From assembly GCF_000316115.1 (NCBI RefSeq), contig NZ_JH993797.1, positions 5,795,381 through 5,859,380 of the forward strand: 64,000 nt of DNA, in the 5' to 3' direction. This stretch comes from Leptolyngbya sp. PCC 7375 (GTDB lineage Bacteria; Cyanobacteriota; Cyanobacteriia; Phormidesmidales; Phormidesmidaceae). The notes beneath the pieces were generated by a model, which did no database searches, was not told the DNA's origin, and was given only the letters and a program-made list of their open reading frames with translations. The position numbers and the translations under genes are program-made. Of this stretch, positions 1 through 8,947 are shown in pieces. Each line of letters begins with the position of its first letter. Position 1 is the stretch's first letter.

Positions 1-1259
1 TCAGGTAGCAGGTTAATGACTGGGTTTTCACTTTCAGGATCAATTTCAGCACTATTGGCTTCAGATAGCTGAGCTACATTGCGAGCCCATTCCACCACCA
101 CACATTGCATCCCCAGGCATAAACCTAAGAAGGGAATGCCCTGTTCTTTGATGTACTCAATGGTGCGAATTTTGCCATCGATGCCACGACTGCCAAAGCC
201 TCCCGGTACCACAATGCCGTGAACACCTTCGAGATAGTCAGCCGGATCGCTCGCTTCAATGTCTTCTGAGCTGATCCAGCGGATACTCACTTCAGCATGG
301 ATTGCGATCGCAGCATGCCTCAAAGCTTCTACCACCGACAGATACGCATCGTTCAAGCTGACATACTTACCAACAATGGCAATATCCAAGGTTTGGGTAG
401 GCGTGTATAGCCTCTCCACCAGGGTGGACCACTTGTCTAAGGCGGGGGTGCGATCCTCTAAATTAAGCAGGCGAATAGCCTGTTCTGCCAAGCCTTCCTG
501 CTCCATCAGCAGAGGCACTTCATAGATGCTGGGAGCATCATTTGCCGCAATCACACAGGCCTCGGGCACATCGCAAAAGTCCGACACCTTCGCCTTGATG
601 TGCTCGGGAATCGGCTGGGCACAGCGACACACCAAAATATCTGGCTGCAAACCAATGGATCGCAGTTCTTTAACCGAGTGTTGGGTGGGCTTGGTTTTAA
701 TTTCTCCTGCCGCCGGGATATAAGGAATCAGCGTCACGTGCATGTAGATGACATTTTTGCGCCCCACATCTTTACGGAACTGGCGAATGGCTTCTAAAAA
801 TGGCAATCCCTCAATGTCGCCTACGGTGCCACCAATCTCCACGATCACTACATCGGGGTTGCGGTTTTGAGCAACCCGACGAATCCGCTCTTTGATTTCA
901 TTGGTAACGTGGGGGATCACCTGCACAGTGCGTCCATTGTATTCACCCCGCCGCTCTTTATTGATGACTGCTTGGTAAATCGAACCAGTGGTGACACTAT
1001 TGAGACGCGACATAGAGGTATCGGTAAATCGCTCATAGTGACCCAGGTCCAGATCCGTTTCGGCACCATCTTCCGTCACAAACACTTCTCCGTGCTGAAA
1101 CGGACTCATGGTGCCAGGATCAACGTTAATGTAGGGATCCAACTTGAGGATAGACACCGAATAGTCGCGGGACTTGAGCAAACGACCTAAACTAGCCGCG
1201 ACAATGCCTTTACCAATACTGGAAACGACACCACCCGTGACAAACACAAACTTAGTCAT
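1..1259 (-). CDS. pyrG: CTP synthase, 5' part (runs off window start)
   Basis: Glutamine-dependent amination of UTP to CTP, the last step of pyrimidine nucleotide synthesis, in the cytoplasm. The minus strand encodes an N-terminal synthase domain starting MTKFVFVTGGVVSSIGKG (P-loop-like), followed by INVDPGTMSPFQHGEVFVT and the EIGGTVGDIE motif. The class I glutamine amidotransferase domain then begins, with PGGFGSRG and the nucleophile cysteine in FLGLCLGMQ. About 419 codons are present; the amidotransferase His/Glu pair lies outside the window. It is divergent from the amidase at 1575. The identification is secure from length and motifs. Confidence 0.97.
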   Translation of the reverse strand, partial: MTKFVFVTGGVVSSIGKGIVAASLGRLLKSRDYSVSILKLDPYINVDPGTMSPFQHGEVFVTEDGAETDLDLGHYERFTDTSMSRLNSVTTGSIYQAVINKERRGEYNGRTVQVIPHVTNEIKERIRRVAQNRNPDVVIVEIGGTVGDIEGLPFLEAIRQFRKDVGRKNVIYMHVTLIPYIPAAGEIKTKPTQHSVKELRSIGLQPDILVCRCAQPIPEHIKAKVSDFCDVPEACVIAANDAPSIYEVPLLMEQEGLAEQAIRLLNLEDRTPALDKWSTLVERLYTPTQTLDIAIVGKYVSLNDAYLSVVEALRHAAIAIHAEVSIRWISSEDIEASDPADYLEGVHGIVVPGGFGSRGIDGKIRTIEYIKEQGIPFLGLCLGMQCVVVEWARNVAQLSEANSAEIDPESENPVINLLP

Positions 1260-1574
1260 AATGCGATCGCAAAGCGGAGATTGAATAATTATGCAAACCC
1301 AAAACAACCAGGTTTCAATTTAAAAACCAGGACGTTAAAAGTTGGATGCAGTGGACCCCGTTAATTGTGCCATAGCCTCAGAGAGCCAGATTATTTCCTC
1401 GACGGGAGAGAAATACGTAGTTTTACCCCTGAGAAGTCAGGATGAGTTTGACCAGTTAGTTGATTAAAACGTAACACTCTCTTTCTATTCGTCCTTACAT
1501 CTAGTCGTAAAACCGATCGGGGGAGCAACAGCCGCTATAATTTCGCCCGTGGGTTGAATAGAGGGTAAATCACC
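1260..1574. other. Intergenic region between divergent pyrG and amidase
   Basis: About 315 bp that must hold the promoters of both divergent genes. A HIP1 octamer (GCGATCGC, 1263-1270) sits just upstream of the pyrG start. I see no RNA gene, strong hairpin or convincing operator here. Confidence 0.5.
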
Positions 1575-3338
1575 ATGGCAAATCGTTGGAAAACGTTGGC
1601 GGGGGCATTAGTACCCGCATTAACATGTCAGTTTGCAATTGTTCACCCAGCCATGGCTGAATTATTTGTTGCCTATCCACCGTCCACTCACACCACCGTA
1701 TCAGATCGAATTTTCTTTATTGGCACAGGTGCCCCTGACGGTGACGTTTTAATTAACGGCACCCCTATCACCGACCGCAGCCCAGCCGGACATTTTGCCC
1801 CCACAGTACCCTTAGCCATCGGTCAGAACCAATTCACCATTACCCAAGGCGGTGAAAGCATCACGTTTAACATTACCCGTGATTCCTTAGAGCCTCCCCA
1901 GCTCAATGGCATTGCCTTCGCAGAAAATACATTAGAACCTAACCGCAGTATTGCTCGTCAGCCAGGAGAATTGGTTTGTTTTGAAGCCGTTGCTCCACCT
2001 CAAGCCCAAGTTGCCGTTAATTTAGCCGGTCAGAACATTCCCCTTAGGGCTCAGCCTAGTAGCTTTGAGCTACCTCCCAACTACGCAGTACTGACTGAAC
2101 AAACTGAGCCCTATGCCCTCAATGCTGCGCAGTATGGCGGCTGTGCCACCTTTAATCAACCGAGAAACTTTGGCATCCCTGAATTTCAACTCACCCTCAA
2201 TGGGCAAACAATTACCCAGGCAGGTAGTGGCTCCATAGAGATTCTCTCTCCCACTTCTTTTCAAGTAGCGGAAGTCACCGTAGAGTCTGGCATTGCTCGC
2301 ACTGGCCCTAGCACCGATTATTCTCGTCTGACACCTCTCCCAAAAGGGACAAGCGCTACTGTTACCGGTCGTGAAGGTTATTGGGTGCGTCTAGATTACG
2401 GCGCTTGGATTCGGGCATCAGAAGTCTCGTTTTCTCCTAGTCCTGTCCCAGTCACAACAACCATTCGCGGCATCAGATCCCGTCAAATAACAGAATGGAC
2501 TGAGGTCATCTTTCCGCTACAGGTCCCAGTGCCCATGACTGTGGAACAAGACACCAACAGTCTGACCCTGATTTTACACAACACGGTGCCCCAGACTGAT
2601 ACCATTTTCTTCTCTGACAATCCGGTGGTGGAACGTATGGACTGGCAGCCCATTTTGCCAGATCAGGCTTCCTATACATTCCATTTTAAGACTGACCAAC
2701 AGTGGGGTTACAAGCTACGCTATGAAGGAACAAATCTGATTCTCTCGCTCAAACATCCACCCGCTGTTGATAACGCAGCACCACTACAGGGCACAACAAT
2801 ATTGCTTGATCCTGGCCATGGCAGCAGTGAAGATCTGGGTGCCCGTGGCCCCAATGGGTATCCCGAGAAAGATGTTGCACTATTAATCTCTAAGTTAGTA
2901 AGAGATGAGTTAGAGGTGTTGGGCGCTGAGGTTGTGATGGTGCGCGAAGGCGACGATGATTTGTTTCCACGCGATCGAGTTGCTGTGATTGAGGCAACAG
3001 AACCCACCATGGCACTAAGTCTTCATTACAACGCACTGCCTGATAATGGTGACGCCCTCAATACAGCAGGCATTGGCGCGTTTTGGTATCACCCCCAGGC
3101 CCATGATCTGGCATTATTTTTGCACAACTACTTAGTAGAGACGTTAGACCGTCCAGCCTACGGTGTCTATTGGAACAATTTAGCTCTCACAAGACCCAGC
3201 GTGACACCGAGTGTCTTACTAGAGCTGGGCTTCATGATTAATCCCTATGAGTTTGAGTGGATTGTTAATCCAGAATCACAACAGCAACTCGCTAAAGCGT
3301 TAGCGAATGGAGTCGCTGAGTGGGTAGTCAATCAGTGA
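1575..3338 (+). CDS. N-acetylmuramoyl-L-alanine amidase (Amidase_3) with SH3-like domain
   Basis: A 587-residue exported peptidoglycan amidase that cleaves the bond between MurNAc and L-Ala, probably in cell separation or wall remodelling. An N-terminal signal peptide ends near VHPAMA (about residue 28). A bacterial SH3-like segment lies at about 230-280 (VESGIARTGPSTDYSRL, then GYWVRLDYGAWI). The C-terminal Amidase_3 domain runs from about 405 with ILLDPGHGSSEDLGARG (zinc His and Glu region), a downstream conserved SLHYNA motif and LLELGFMINPYE. This architecture resembles cyanobacterial AmiC proteins, but which Amidase_3 paralogue it is cannot be decided here. It is probably monocistronic. 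Confidence 0.9.
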   Translation: MANRWKTLAGALVPALTCQFAIVHPAMAELFVAYPPSTHTTVSDRIFFIGTGAPDGDVLINGTPITDRSPAGHFAPTVPLAIGQNQFTITQGGESITFNITRDSLEPPQLNGIAFAENTLEPNRSIARQPGELVCFEAVAPPQAQVAVNLAGQNIPLRAQPSSFELPPNYAVLTEQTEPYALNAAQYGGCATFNQPRNFGIPEFQLTLNGQTITQAGSGSIEILSPTSFQVAEVTVESGIARTGPSTDYSRLTPLPKGTSATVTGREGYWVRLDYGAWIRASEVSFSPSPVPVTTTIRGIRSRQITEWTEVIFPLQVPVPMTVEQDTNSLTLILHNTVPQTDTIFFSDNPVVERMDWQPILPDQASYTFHFKTDQQWGYKLRYEGTNLILSLKHPPAVDNAAPLQGTTILLDPGHGSSEDLGARGPNGYPEKDVALLISKLVRDELEVLGAEVVMVREGDDDLFPRDRVAVIEATEPTMALSLHYNALPDNGDALNTAGIGAFWYHPQAHDLALFLHNYLVETLDRPAYGVYWNNLALTRPSVTPSVLLELGFMINPYEFEWIVNPESQQQLAKALANGVAEWVVNQ

Positions 3339-3395
3339 AGAGGATAAGGGCTACGGTGATGTTGATGATGCAGTACCTGAATTTTGATTTAAACA

Positions 3396-4283
3396 TTATC
3401 CAAGGTTGTTTAGCTGCTGAAACTCTGACTGTGAGAGACTAATCGTTGCGCTGGCTAAGTTCTCTTCGAGATGAGCGATCGACGTTGTTCCTGGAATTAG
3501 CAAAATATTGGAAGCCCGATGCAACAGCCAAGCCAAGGCAATCTGTGTCGGGCTCATATTATGGGCGTTTGCGATTTCACGTAGAGTGCCCTCAGCCTCC
3601 ACTAAGGGAGAACCAGGTCTGAGTGGATGGGCGGCCAAGGGACCGTAGGCAATAAAGGCAATCTGATGGGCAATGCAATAGTTGAGGATAGCTTCGTGTG
3701 TACGATCGAGCAGGCTATAGCGATTTTGTACTGAGGTAATAGGTGCGATCGCGTCAGCTTCCTTGAGCTGATCCAGGGTGACATTTGAGACACCAATATG
3801 GCGAATTTTACCTTCCTGTTGTAGCTCGGCAAGCGCCTGAATTGATTCGGCAAAAGGTACTTTGGGATCAGGGCGATGCAGCTGATAAAGATCAATACGC
3901 TCAAGCTTGATCCGTCGCAAACTGCCCTCAACACCTTGCCGCAAACTCTCTGGTCTACCGTCTGCTTGAATGTTGTCAGGTGCAGGCTTATTGATCCCTC
4001 CCTTGGTAGCAATGACTAAACCCGCAGGATAGGGATAGAGGGCATCAGCAATAATTTCTTCGTTGTGACCAGGGCCATAGGCCTCAGCCGTGTCGATAAA
4101 GGTAACTCCACGGTCTACAGCATGGTGCAGCAATTGTTTACCGCCTTCCCAATCAGCATAGGGACCAAAGTTACCGGGCTGTCCAGTCAGGCGCATAGCC
4201 CCGTAACCTAAGCGGTTGATCGAGAGATCACCACCAAGTAAAAAGTTCAGAGAGTTAGCAGCGGAAAAGAAGGGAGACTCCAT
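3396..4283 (-). CDS. Aldo/keto reductase (YdbC/PdxI-like)
   Basis: NAD(P)H-dependent oxidoreductase of the aldo/keto reductase superfamily, about 295 residues. The start at 4283 (MESPFFSAAN) is preferred over an upstream in-frame codon because the extra N-terminal residues do not look like the family. The tetrad is recognisable: Asp and Tyr in DTAEAYG, Lys in IATKGG, His in LYQLHRPD. The opening RLGYGAMRLTG resembles E. coli YdbC (pyridoxal reductase), so a pyridoxal or small-aldehyde substrate is possible but unproven. It is divergent from the LysR gene at 4395, a common arrangement in which the regulator controls the reductase. Confidence 0.88.
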   Translation of the reverse strand: MESPFFSAANSLNFLLGGDLSINRLGYGAMRLTGQPGNFGPYADWEGGKQLLHHAVDRGVTFIDTAEAYGPGHNEEIIADALYPYPAGLVIATKGGINKPAPDNIQADGRPESLRQGVEGSLRRIKLERIDLYQLHRPDPKVPFAESIQALAELQQEGKIRHIGVSNVTLDQLKEADAIAPITSVQNRYSLLDRTHEAILNYCIAHQIAFIAYGPLAAHPLRPGSPLVEAEGTLREIANAHNMSPTQIALAWLLHRASNILLIPGTTSIAHLEENLASATISLSQSEFQQLNNLG

Positions 4284-4394
4284 GGCTTTAAGACTAATAG
4301 CTTTTTCAAAACTGAAGGTTTCTAAATTCACTATGACAGGACCAACTGATATTGTGTAGACGACTAACAAAAATAGCTGTCATTCATTTTACGC

Positions 4395-5318
4395 ATGAGC
4401 AAATCCCTTGATCGCCTGACTCTTCTTGACACCTTTGTCCGCATTGCCGATGCGGGCAGCATCAGTGCGGCTGCTCGTGATTTGGGGTTGTCGCAGCCCT
4501 CTGTCAGTCGCCAGTTGGCGGAGTTAGAGACTCGTTTCAAAACTCAGCTCATGCACCGGACAACCCATAGCCTGTCGTTAACTGTGGCCGGAGCTGAACT
4601 GCTCGCCGATGCTCGTCAGTTGCTAGACAGTTGGGAAGCCCTTGAAGAAAAACATCTTGATGCCCAAACCATCCCCCGAGGCAAAATTAGCGTGGTTGCT
4701 CCCATCGCCCTGGGACAAAACCAACTACTGGATGGCATGCTGAGATTCCAACAGCAATACCCCCAGATTTCTCTAGTTTGGCAATTGCAGGATGGGAATA
4801 TTCGCTTTGCCGAAGTTGGCTGTGACTGTTGGATAAAAATCGGCCCTGTCCCTGACGACTCTCTGAAAGTTGAGGCACTCGGGCAGGTAGAGCGTATGAT
4901 TGTTGCTTCACCTCAGCTACTGGCAAACTATGGTTCAATCAATAAACCACAGACATTGGGGCAGCTTCCCTTTGTTGTGCTGACGCCCTTTGAATGCGAT
5001 CGCATTCCTCTGTCGAATGCCAAAGGCAAGCAGGTTTTAGTGACTGCTTTCGCCCAAATGACCACCAACAGTATCATCGCCCTGCACAAAGCTACGCTTG
5101 CGGGCATGGGTGCATCAGTCTTGCCTCGCTGGTTTATTGCAGAAGACTTGGCTGATCAACGGTTGGTGGATATTCTGCCACAATGGCGTGCACCAAGGCT
5201 CACCATTCACGTGGCCACCTTACCAGGGCGTTACCAACCTCAACGTTTGCGACGCTTTCTCGAATGTTTGAGGATAGAAATCGGCAAAATTCCTGGCATT
5301 CAAAAACCCGATCGCTAA
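4395..5318 (+). CDS. LysR-family transcriptional regulator
   Basis: A 307-residue DNA-binding regulator. The N-terminal winged helix-turn-helix covers about residues 10-65 (SISAAARDLGLSQPSVSRQL, then LETRFKTQLMHRT). The LysR substrate-binding domain begins near residue 95 (GKISVVAPIALGQ). It is transcribed divergently from the aldo/keto reductase, with about 110 bp between the starts, so it probably binds there and controls that gene. The effector cannot be predicted. Confidence 0.92.
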   Translation: MSKSLDRLTLLDTFVRIADAGSISAAARDLGLSQPSVSRQLAELETRFKTQLMHRTTHSLSLTVAGAELLADARQLLDSWEALEEKHLDAQTIPRGKISVVAPIALGQNQLLDGMLRFQQQYPQISLVWQLQDGNIRFAEVGCDCWIKIGPVPDDSLKVEALGQVERMIVASPQLLANYGSINKPQTLGQLPFVVLTPFECDRIPLSNAKGKQVLVTAFAQMTTNSIIALHKATLAGMGASVLPRWFIAEDLADQRLVDILPQWRAPRLTIHVATLPGRYQPQRLRRFLECLRIEIGKIPGIQKPDR

Positions 5319-5607
5319 GGGAATACTGATTTATCTTTACGTTTAGTGCATAGGTAATTTGATTTAAGACCCACTTTTCTTTTTCAGCACAAAGGTTAAC
5401 GTACAATCATTGCGTTTGAGAAAAGAGAGCAGATGTTACCTTCGACAATTTTAAAGCTATAACAGGTCGTCAGCCTATGGCATGGTAAATGTTTGCTGAG
5501 CAATAAGGCACGTTCAGCACAGCTTGCTGTGTAATGCTAGATGGCACTGAATCAGATTGAAATATTTGCTTACCTCCAATTCAACCCAGCAATTCCGAAT
5601 AAAAAGA
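5319..5607. other. Intergenic stretch, nothing recognisable
   Basis: About 290 AT-rich bases between the LysR gene and the accessory patch. A small inverted repeat (ACAGC-TT-GCTGT, around 5519-5530) is the only structure noticed. No gene or RNA is supported. Confidence 0.4.
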
Positions 5608-5949
5608 TCATGGCTTAACGCTTTTATGATATTCGATCAACTGATTCGGTTCGATCCTTGCGTGCAGATTGGCATTTTGGATATTTTCAAGGATGCCAAT
5701 AGTCGCAGCCTCGCGAACGTATTCATCATCATCACGACACAGTGATTCGATCAGCTCAAATGCAGACTTCAGTTGCTTCTTATCATTGGCTTCAAGTAAA
5801 AAAATCAGGTATCGCGAGAACTCTCCAAGCAGAAGGTAATAAGGTAATTCTAGTTCTTCTGACCATTCGACAACAAATGCATCACAGGTCGATGCGAAAT
5901 CAGGAACAGAATATTTTATGGCATTGACAATAGAAGAACGTTTAATCAT
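5608..5949 (-). CDS. Small immunity-like protein (DUF7674-like)
   Basis: About 113 residues if started at MIKRSSIVNAI (5949); an in-frame ATG at 6003 would add 18 residues. The segment LPYYLLLGEFSRYLIFLLE followed by LKSAFELIESL and DDEYVREAATIGILENI matches my recollection of the DUF7674 type of small alpha-helical proteins, often annotated as possible immunity proteins. No partner toxin is visible beside it. It lies in an AT-rich accessory patch next to a P-loop gene on the same strand. Function is unknown and the family assignment is from memory only. Confidence 0.6.
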   Translation of the reverse strand: MIKRSSIVNAIKYSVPDFASTCDAFVVEWSEELELPYYLLLGEFSRYLIFLLEANDKKQLKSAFELIESLCRDDDEYVREAATIGILENIQNANLHARIEPNQLIEYHKSVKP

Positions 5950-6084
5950 TGCAGTTAAATAGGAAACCTCAATATGGAAACGATTGAGTTCAGAGGCAGC
6001 CATCAATATGCACATCAGATTCTGTTATCTTCATATCGTCGTTGCAACGATTTGTTATATTGCTATGAGATCTAGAACAATAAA

Positions 6085-6699
6085 CTAAGCTATCAACAGA
6101 TGAGGCATTACGACAGATATTTTATCTTGCAAGCTTAAATCACTTTCCAAATCATCAATTAATATAATATCCAAATTCTTTTTCAGCTCACCATATAGTT
6201 GATAATATATGGAATTCAAATCATTAATAGTTTTATGATTTATAATCCAAGGAATTTGAGATTTATCGTGTAAATAATCAGGCCTGCGGACAATTATTTT
6301 TTCGTAGCTTGTTAAAAACAAAACTATTTTATAAGGTTCGTCTTTAGACAAATCATATAAATTATTCCTTAGCCAGGCTTCTAAGTAATCTGCTATTTCT
6401 GAAAAAGAACTGTTTTTCATTTTAAGTAGTCTAACCCAAGCTATCCTATCGAACATTCCTCTGTTAAATATTATTGCCTTATACGAATCAAAATCTTTCT
6501 GCTTGACAGCTATTTCTAGCTTTGAATATGTATCAAATATTGTCCATAAGTTTTTTAACTCAAAGTTACTATTACTGATATCAAATATTTTTTCGTTGGC
6601 TTGAACTATTTTGCAAGCAACACCGGTTTGACTAGATATATCCTTTATGACCGAATTTTTGCCAGAGCCTGGAGTGCCACTAAACTCTAGAAAAATCAT
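6085..6699 (-). CDS. P-loop kinase-like NTPase with atypical Walker A
   Basis: About 204 residues, markedly AT-rich. It starts at ATG 6699 with an upstream GAGAGG about 10 nt away; a TTG six codons earlier is less likely. The N-terminus carries a Walker A-like GTPGSGKNS, in which the usual Ser/Thr after GK is Asn. A second motif, FNRGMFDRIAW, resembles the DRG-x-FD-x-x-W motif of deoxynucleoside-kinase-like P-loop proteins, again with Asp replaced by Asn. No other domain is seen. The gene originally lay 14 bp downstream of the PLD-like gene now interrupted by the IS element, so the two probably formed an operon. The nucleotide or substrate is unknown; it may be a sensor rather than an active kinase. 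Confidence 0.7.
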   Translation of the reverse strand: MIFLEFSGTPGSGKNSVIKDISSQTGVACKIVQANEKIFDISNSNFELKNLWTIFDTYSKLEIAVKQKDFDSYKAIIFNRGMFDRIAWVRLLKMKNSSFSEIADYLEAWLRNNLYDLSKDEPYKIVLFLTSYEKIIVRRPDYLHDKSQIPWIINHKTINDLNSIYYQLYGELKKNLDIILIDDLESDLSLQDKISVVMPHLLIA

Positions 6700-6780
6700 T
6701 GAATCCAAACCTCTCAACTGTTACTCCAATCAATAGCATCATTCCAAATCATTTCAGCCTCCTCACGGAAATGCTGATAC

Positions 6781-8097
6781 CCTGACTGACTGACACATCT
6801 CAGATGCCCCCATTAATATCTCAAGTCCGACATCGTATTGACCGAATACGGGAAAACCAAATCAGGTCATAGTAACGTTGCTCAGCCTTGTTGGACGCAA
6901 AACAAGGGTCTGGGTCTTTGGGCAATAAGGGGACTGGTTTCAGAAGAGTCCGACCTTTGTGAACGACTCCCTTGAGCCACCGTAAGCCAATTTTGAGATA
7001 GCTGAGCCCTCGTCTCCAATGGGTATCCACCTGTTGACGTAAGCCTTCACACTGCACCGCCATGCCTTGAGTGGTGCCGTATAACAAGGCAATGGCGGCC
7101 ACCAAATAGAGACGCTCTAGAGCTTGAGCGGATCGAATGCGAGAGTCTTCGAGTTCAAAGGCTCCTGATTTGCTATCTAAAAACAACTCCTCAACCCGAA
7201 ACCGCAAGGCATATTGCCACAACGTTTGTAGACTCGGTGATTCATCCGTAATCACCGCCCAGGATTCCTTCGTCCCTCGCACGGTTGCCAAGACTAAATT
7301 ACATCGATGCTCACCATCTTGCCAGAGCCCCACGTTCTCATAGAGAGTGGCTTCTCCTTTGGGAGGCCACAGCGCTTGTACTTCAATGGGATGACGGCAT
7401 GGGCCGTGGAGATGAACATCACACGCAATGCGCAAACAATAGTGCCAACCACTCGCTTGCAACCAACTCATGAGGTCATGGTTGGCAAACCCTCGGTCAG
7501 CTAACAACATCGTGTTGGGATGCCGACGCAACAGCCAACGGGCACGCCGTAACAAGGGTCGATATTCATCGAACGCAACCATGGCACTTTCATGCTCTAA
7601 TACCCGCCATAGAAGTGGTACCGCTCGTCCACAACACACAACCGACAGGTGAATCATACAATAGCGATTCCACAGCATGGTCGTATCCAATGCTAGATAG
7701 AGTCGATGAGCCCGCCAGTTGGTGAGCGCTAACAACACCAGCGGCAGATACAACCCCTTGACATCAATGAATCGGTTGATGAAAAAGCGATGCCACCGAC
7801 GTTCAAAGCTCTGGGCCTGAGTCGCCCGACTGGGGACGTAGGGTTCCCAAGCGGGGAGGCTAAGTTGACCACTACAGATCAGGGCACTGACCATCCAAGC
7901 CAGTGTTTTCAGATGCCGGAGGTCTTTGTAACGGCTATGTTGACGCAGGAAGGGCAACAATTGATCATACAGTTGGGTAGAGGCTGACATGCATATCACG
8001 CTGATGGTTTGGTATCTTCAGCTTTGCATGCCCTCTGCCCATTTCCTTGTCGATCCTTATGGATTCTGGGTTACAGGATTTGTGTCAGGCAGTCAGG
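6781..8097 (-). mobile_element. IS4-type insertion sequence, complete, about 1.3 kb
   Basis: A 1317-bp element bounded by terminal inverted repeats. The left end reads CCTGACTGACTGACACA (6781-6797); the right end, read inward, is CCTGACTGCCTGACACA (8081-8097), so 16 of 17 bases match. A 7-bp duplication flanks it. It carries one transposase gene. The element cut the 3' end of the PLD-like gene to its right and separated that gene from the P-loop gene to its left. Confidence 0.92.
6821..7990 (-). CDS. IS4-family DDE transposase
   Basis: About 389 residues, start MSASTQLYDQLL at 7990. Catalytic residues are visible: Asp in LYLALDTTML, Asp in MLLADRGFANHD, and Glu within the IS4 signature Y-x2-R-x3-E-x6-K, matched exactly by YALRFRVEELFLDSK. 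The frame is open over the full expected length, so the element is probably still functional. Base composition is GC-richer than the flanking accessory genes, which supports independent arrival. Confidence 0.92.
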   Translation of the reverse strand: MSASTQLYDQLLPFLRQHSRYKDLRHLKTLAWMVSALICSGQLSLPAWEPYVPSRATQAQSFERRWHRFFINRFIDVKGLYLPLVLLALTNWRAHRLYLALDTTMLWNRYCMIHLSVVCCGRAVPLLWRVLEHESAMVAFDEYRPLLRRARWLLRRHPNTMLLADRGFANHDLMSWLQASGWHYCLRIACDVHLHGPCRHPIEVQALWPPKGEATLYENVGLWQDGEHRCNLVLATVRGTKESWAVITDESPSLQTLWQYALRFRVEELFLDSKSGAFELEDSRIRSAQALERLYLVAAIALLYGTTQGMAVQCEGLRQQVDTHWRRGLSYLKIGLRWLKGVVHKGRTLLKPVPLLPKDPDPCFASNKAEQRYYDLIWFSRIRSIRCRT

Positions 8098-8829
8098 CTG
8101 ATACCACTTATCTTGAGGATAAAGAATAAATTTAGGCTGATTCTCAGCTTCTACTTGAAAGCTATATAACCAAATAAAGAAGATCCCTTCCGAACTATTT
8201 GCGTCTACTAAAATTTCCCCTCGTGAAAGATGATAATCAGTAAGTCGTACTTGCAAATTTCCTTCAGTTTCCTTTTTCAAGCGTTCTAACGTGGATAGGT
8301 TATCTCTCACTCTACCAAGCCAACCGTCACTAGTAATCGATTTCAGTCTTCTCTTAATCGTCATTTTGACAGCAGCACTATCAGGAACAGGATTTTCTAG
8401 AATGACTCTTATTTTACCGCCTTTATCTAGTAACCTTCGCATGGAGGAGTAGTGATCATTCAGTGTTCTGTCCAGAGCAACGCCAATAATGAGCAAGTTT
8501 AATGATTCTCTCAGCTTATAATCGAGTTCTTGCTGTTGTCTAGTTGAGAGTTTCTCTAAAAAATTTCTATTAACTGCTTGCTCGATAGATTCTAAACGTT
8601 CAGTAAGTACTTCAACTCTTTCAGATAAATCCCATTCACTTGCTAAAAAGAAATAGTTGACTATAAAGAAAATGATTACTACACCGAAAAGTTCAGTAGA
8701 AAGATTGAGTAAGATTGCTTGCCAGAAGTTATCTTTTGAGTTTTGAGCAACCAATGTGAATATTAAAGCAACAAATGCTACTACTACATAAATAGCGAAG
8801 ACATATCTGGCCTTTTGCCTCTTGTTCAT
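8071..8829 (-). pseudogene. Membrane-anchored PLD-like protein, 3' end replaced by IS4 insertion
   Basis: The open frame is 252 residues. Two transmembrane segments lie at about residues 10-30 and 43-65, followed by a coiled-coil-like stretch (ERVEVLTERLESIEQAV). A cytoplasmic domain follows with LLIIGVALDRTLNDHYSSM, KIRVILENP, LQVRLTDYHLSRGEILVD and WLYSFQVE. This pattern resembles the degenerate phospholipase-D-like domain (DUF5919-like) found in some conflict and signalling proteins; the assignment is tentative. Residues 245-252 are encoded by the IS end. Without the IS, residue 244 would be followed by HFREEAEMIWNDAIDWSNS and a stop at 6714-6716, a C-terminus typical of such domains. The truncated protein may or may not be functional. 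Confidence 0.72.
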
Positions 8830-8947
8830 AAGTAAGATAGATAATTTTTGGAGCCAACCTTAAAATATTATTCTTGCGAAAGAGATCTGAAAATCAATAC
8901 GTTTTTTTAGCTAATTCTTAGCACTCCTAAGCGGCATAATGAACCAG

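Larger units (their letters stand above)
6774..8104. repeat. 7-bp target-site duplication flanking the IS4-type element
   Basis: CTGATAC occurs directly before the left IS end (6774-6780) and directly after the right end (8098-8104). The exact duplication marks an insertion young enough not to have decayed. Joining the flanks across one copy restores the reading frame of the interrupted gene. Confidence 0.9.
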
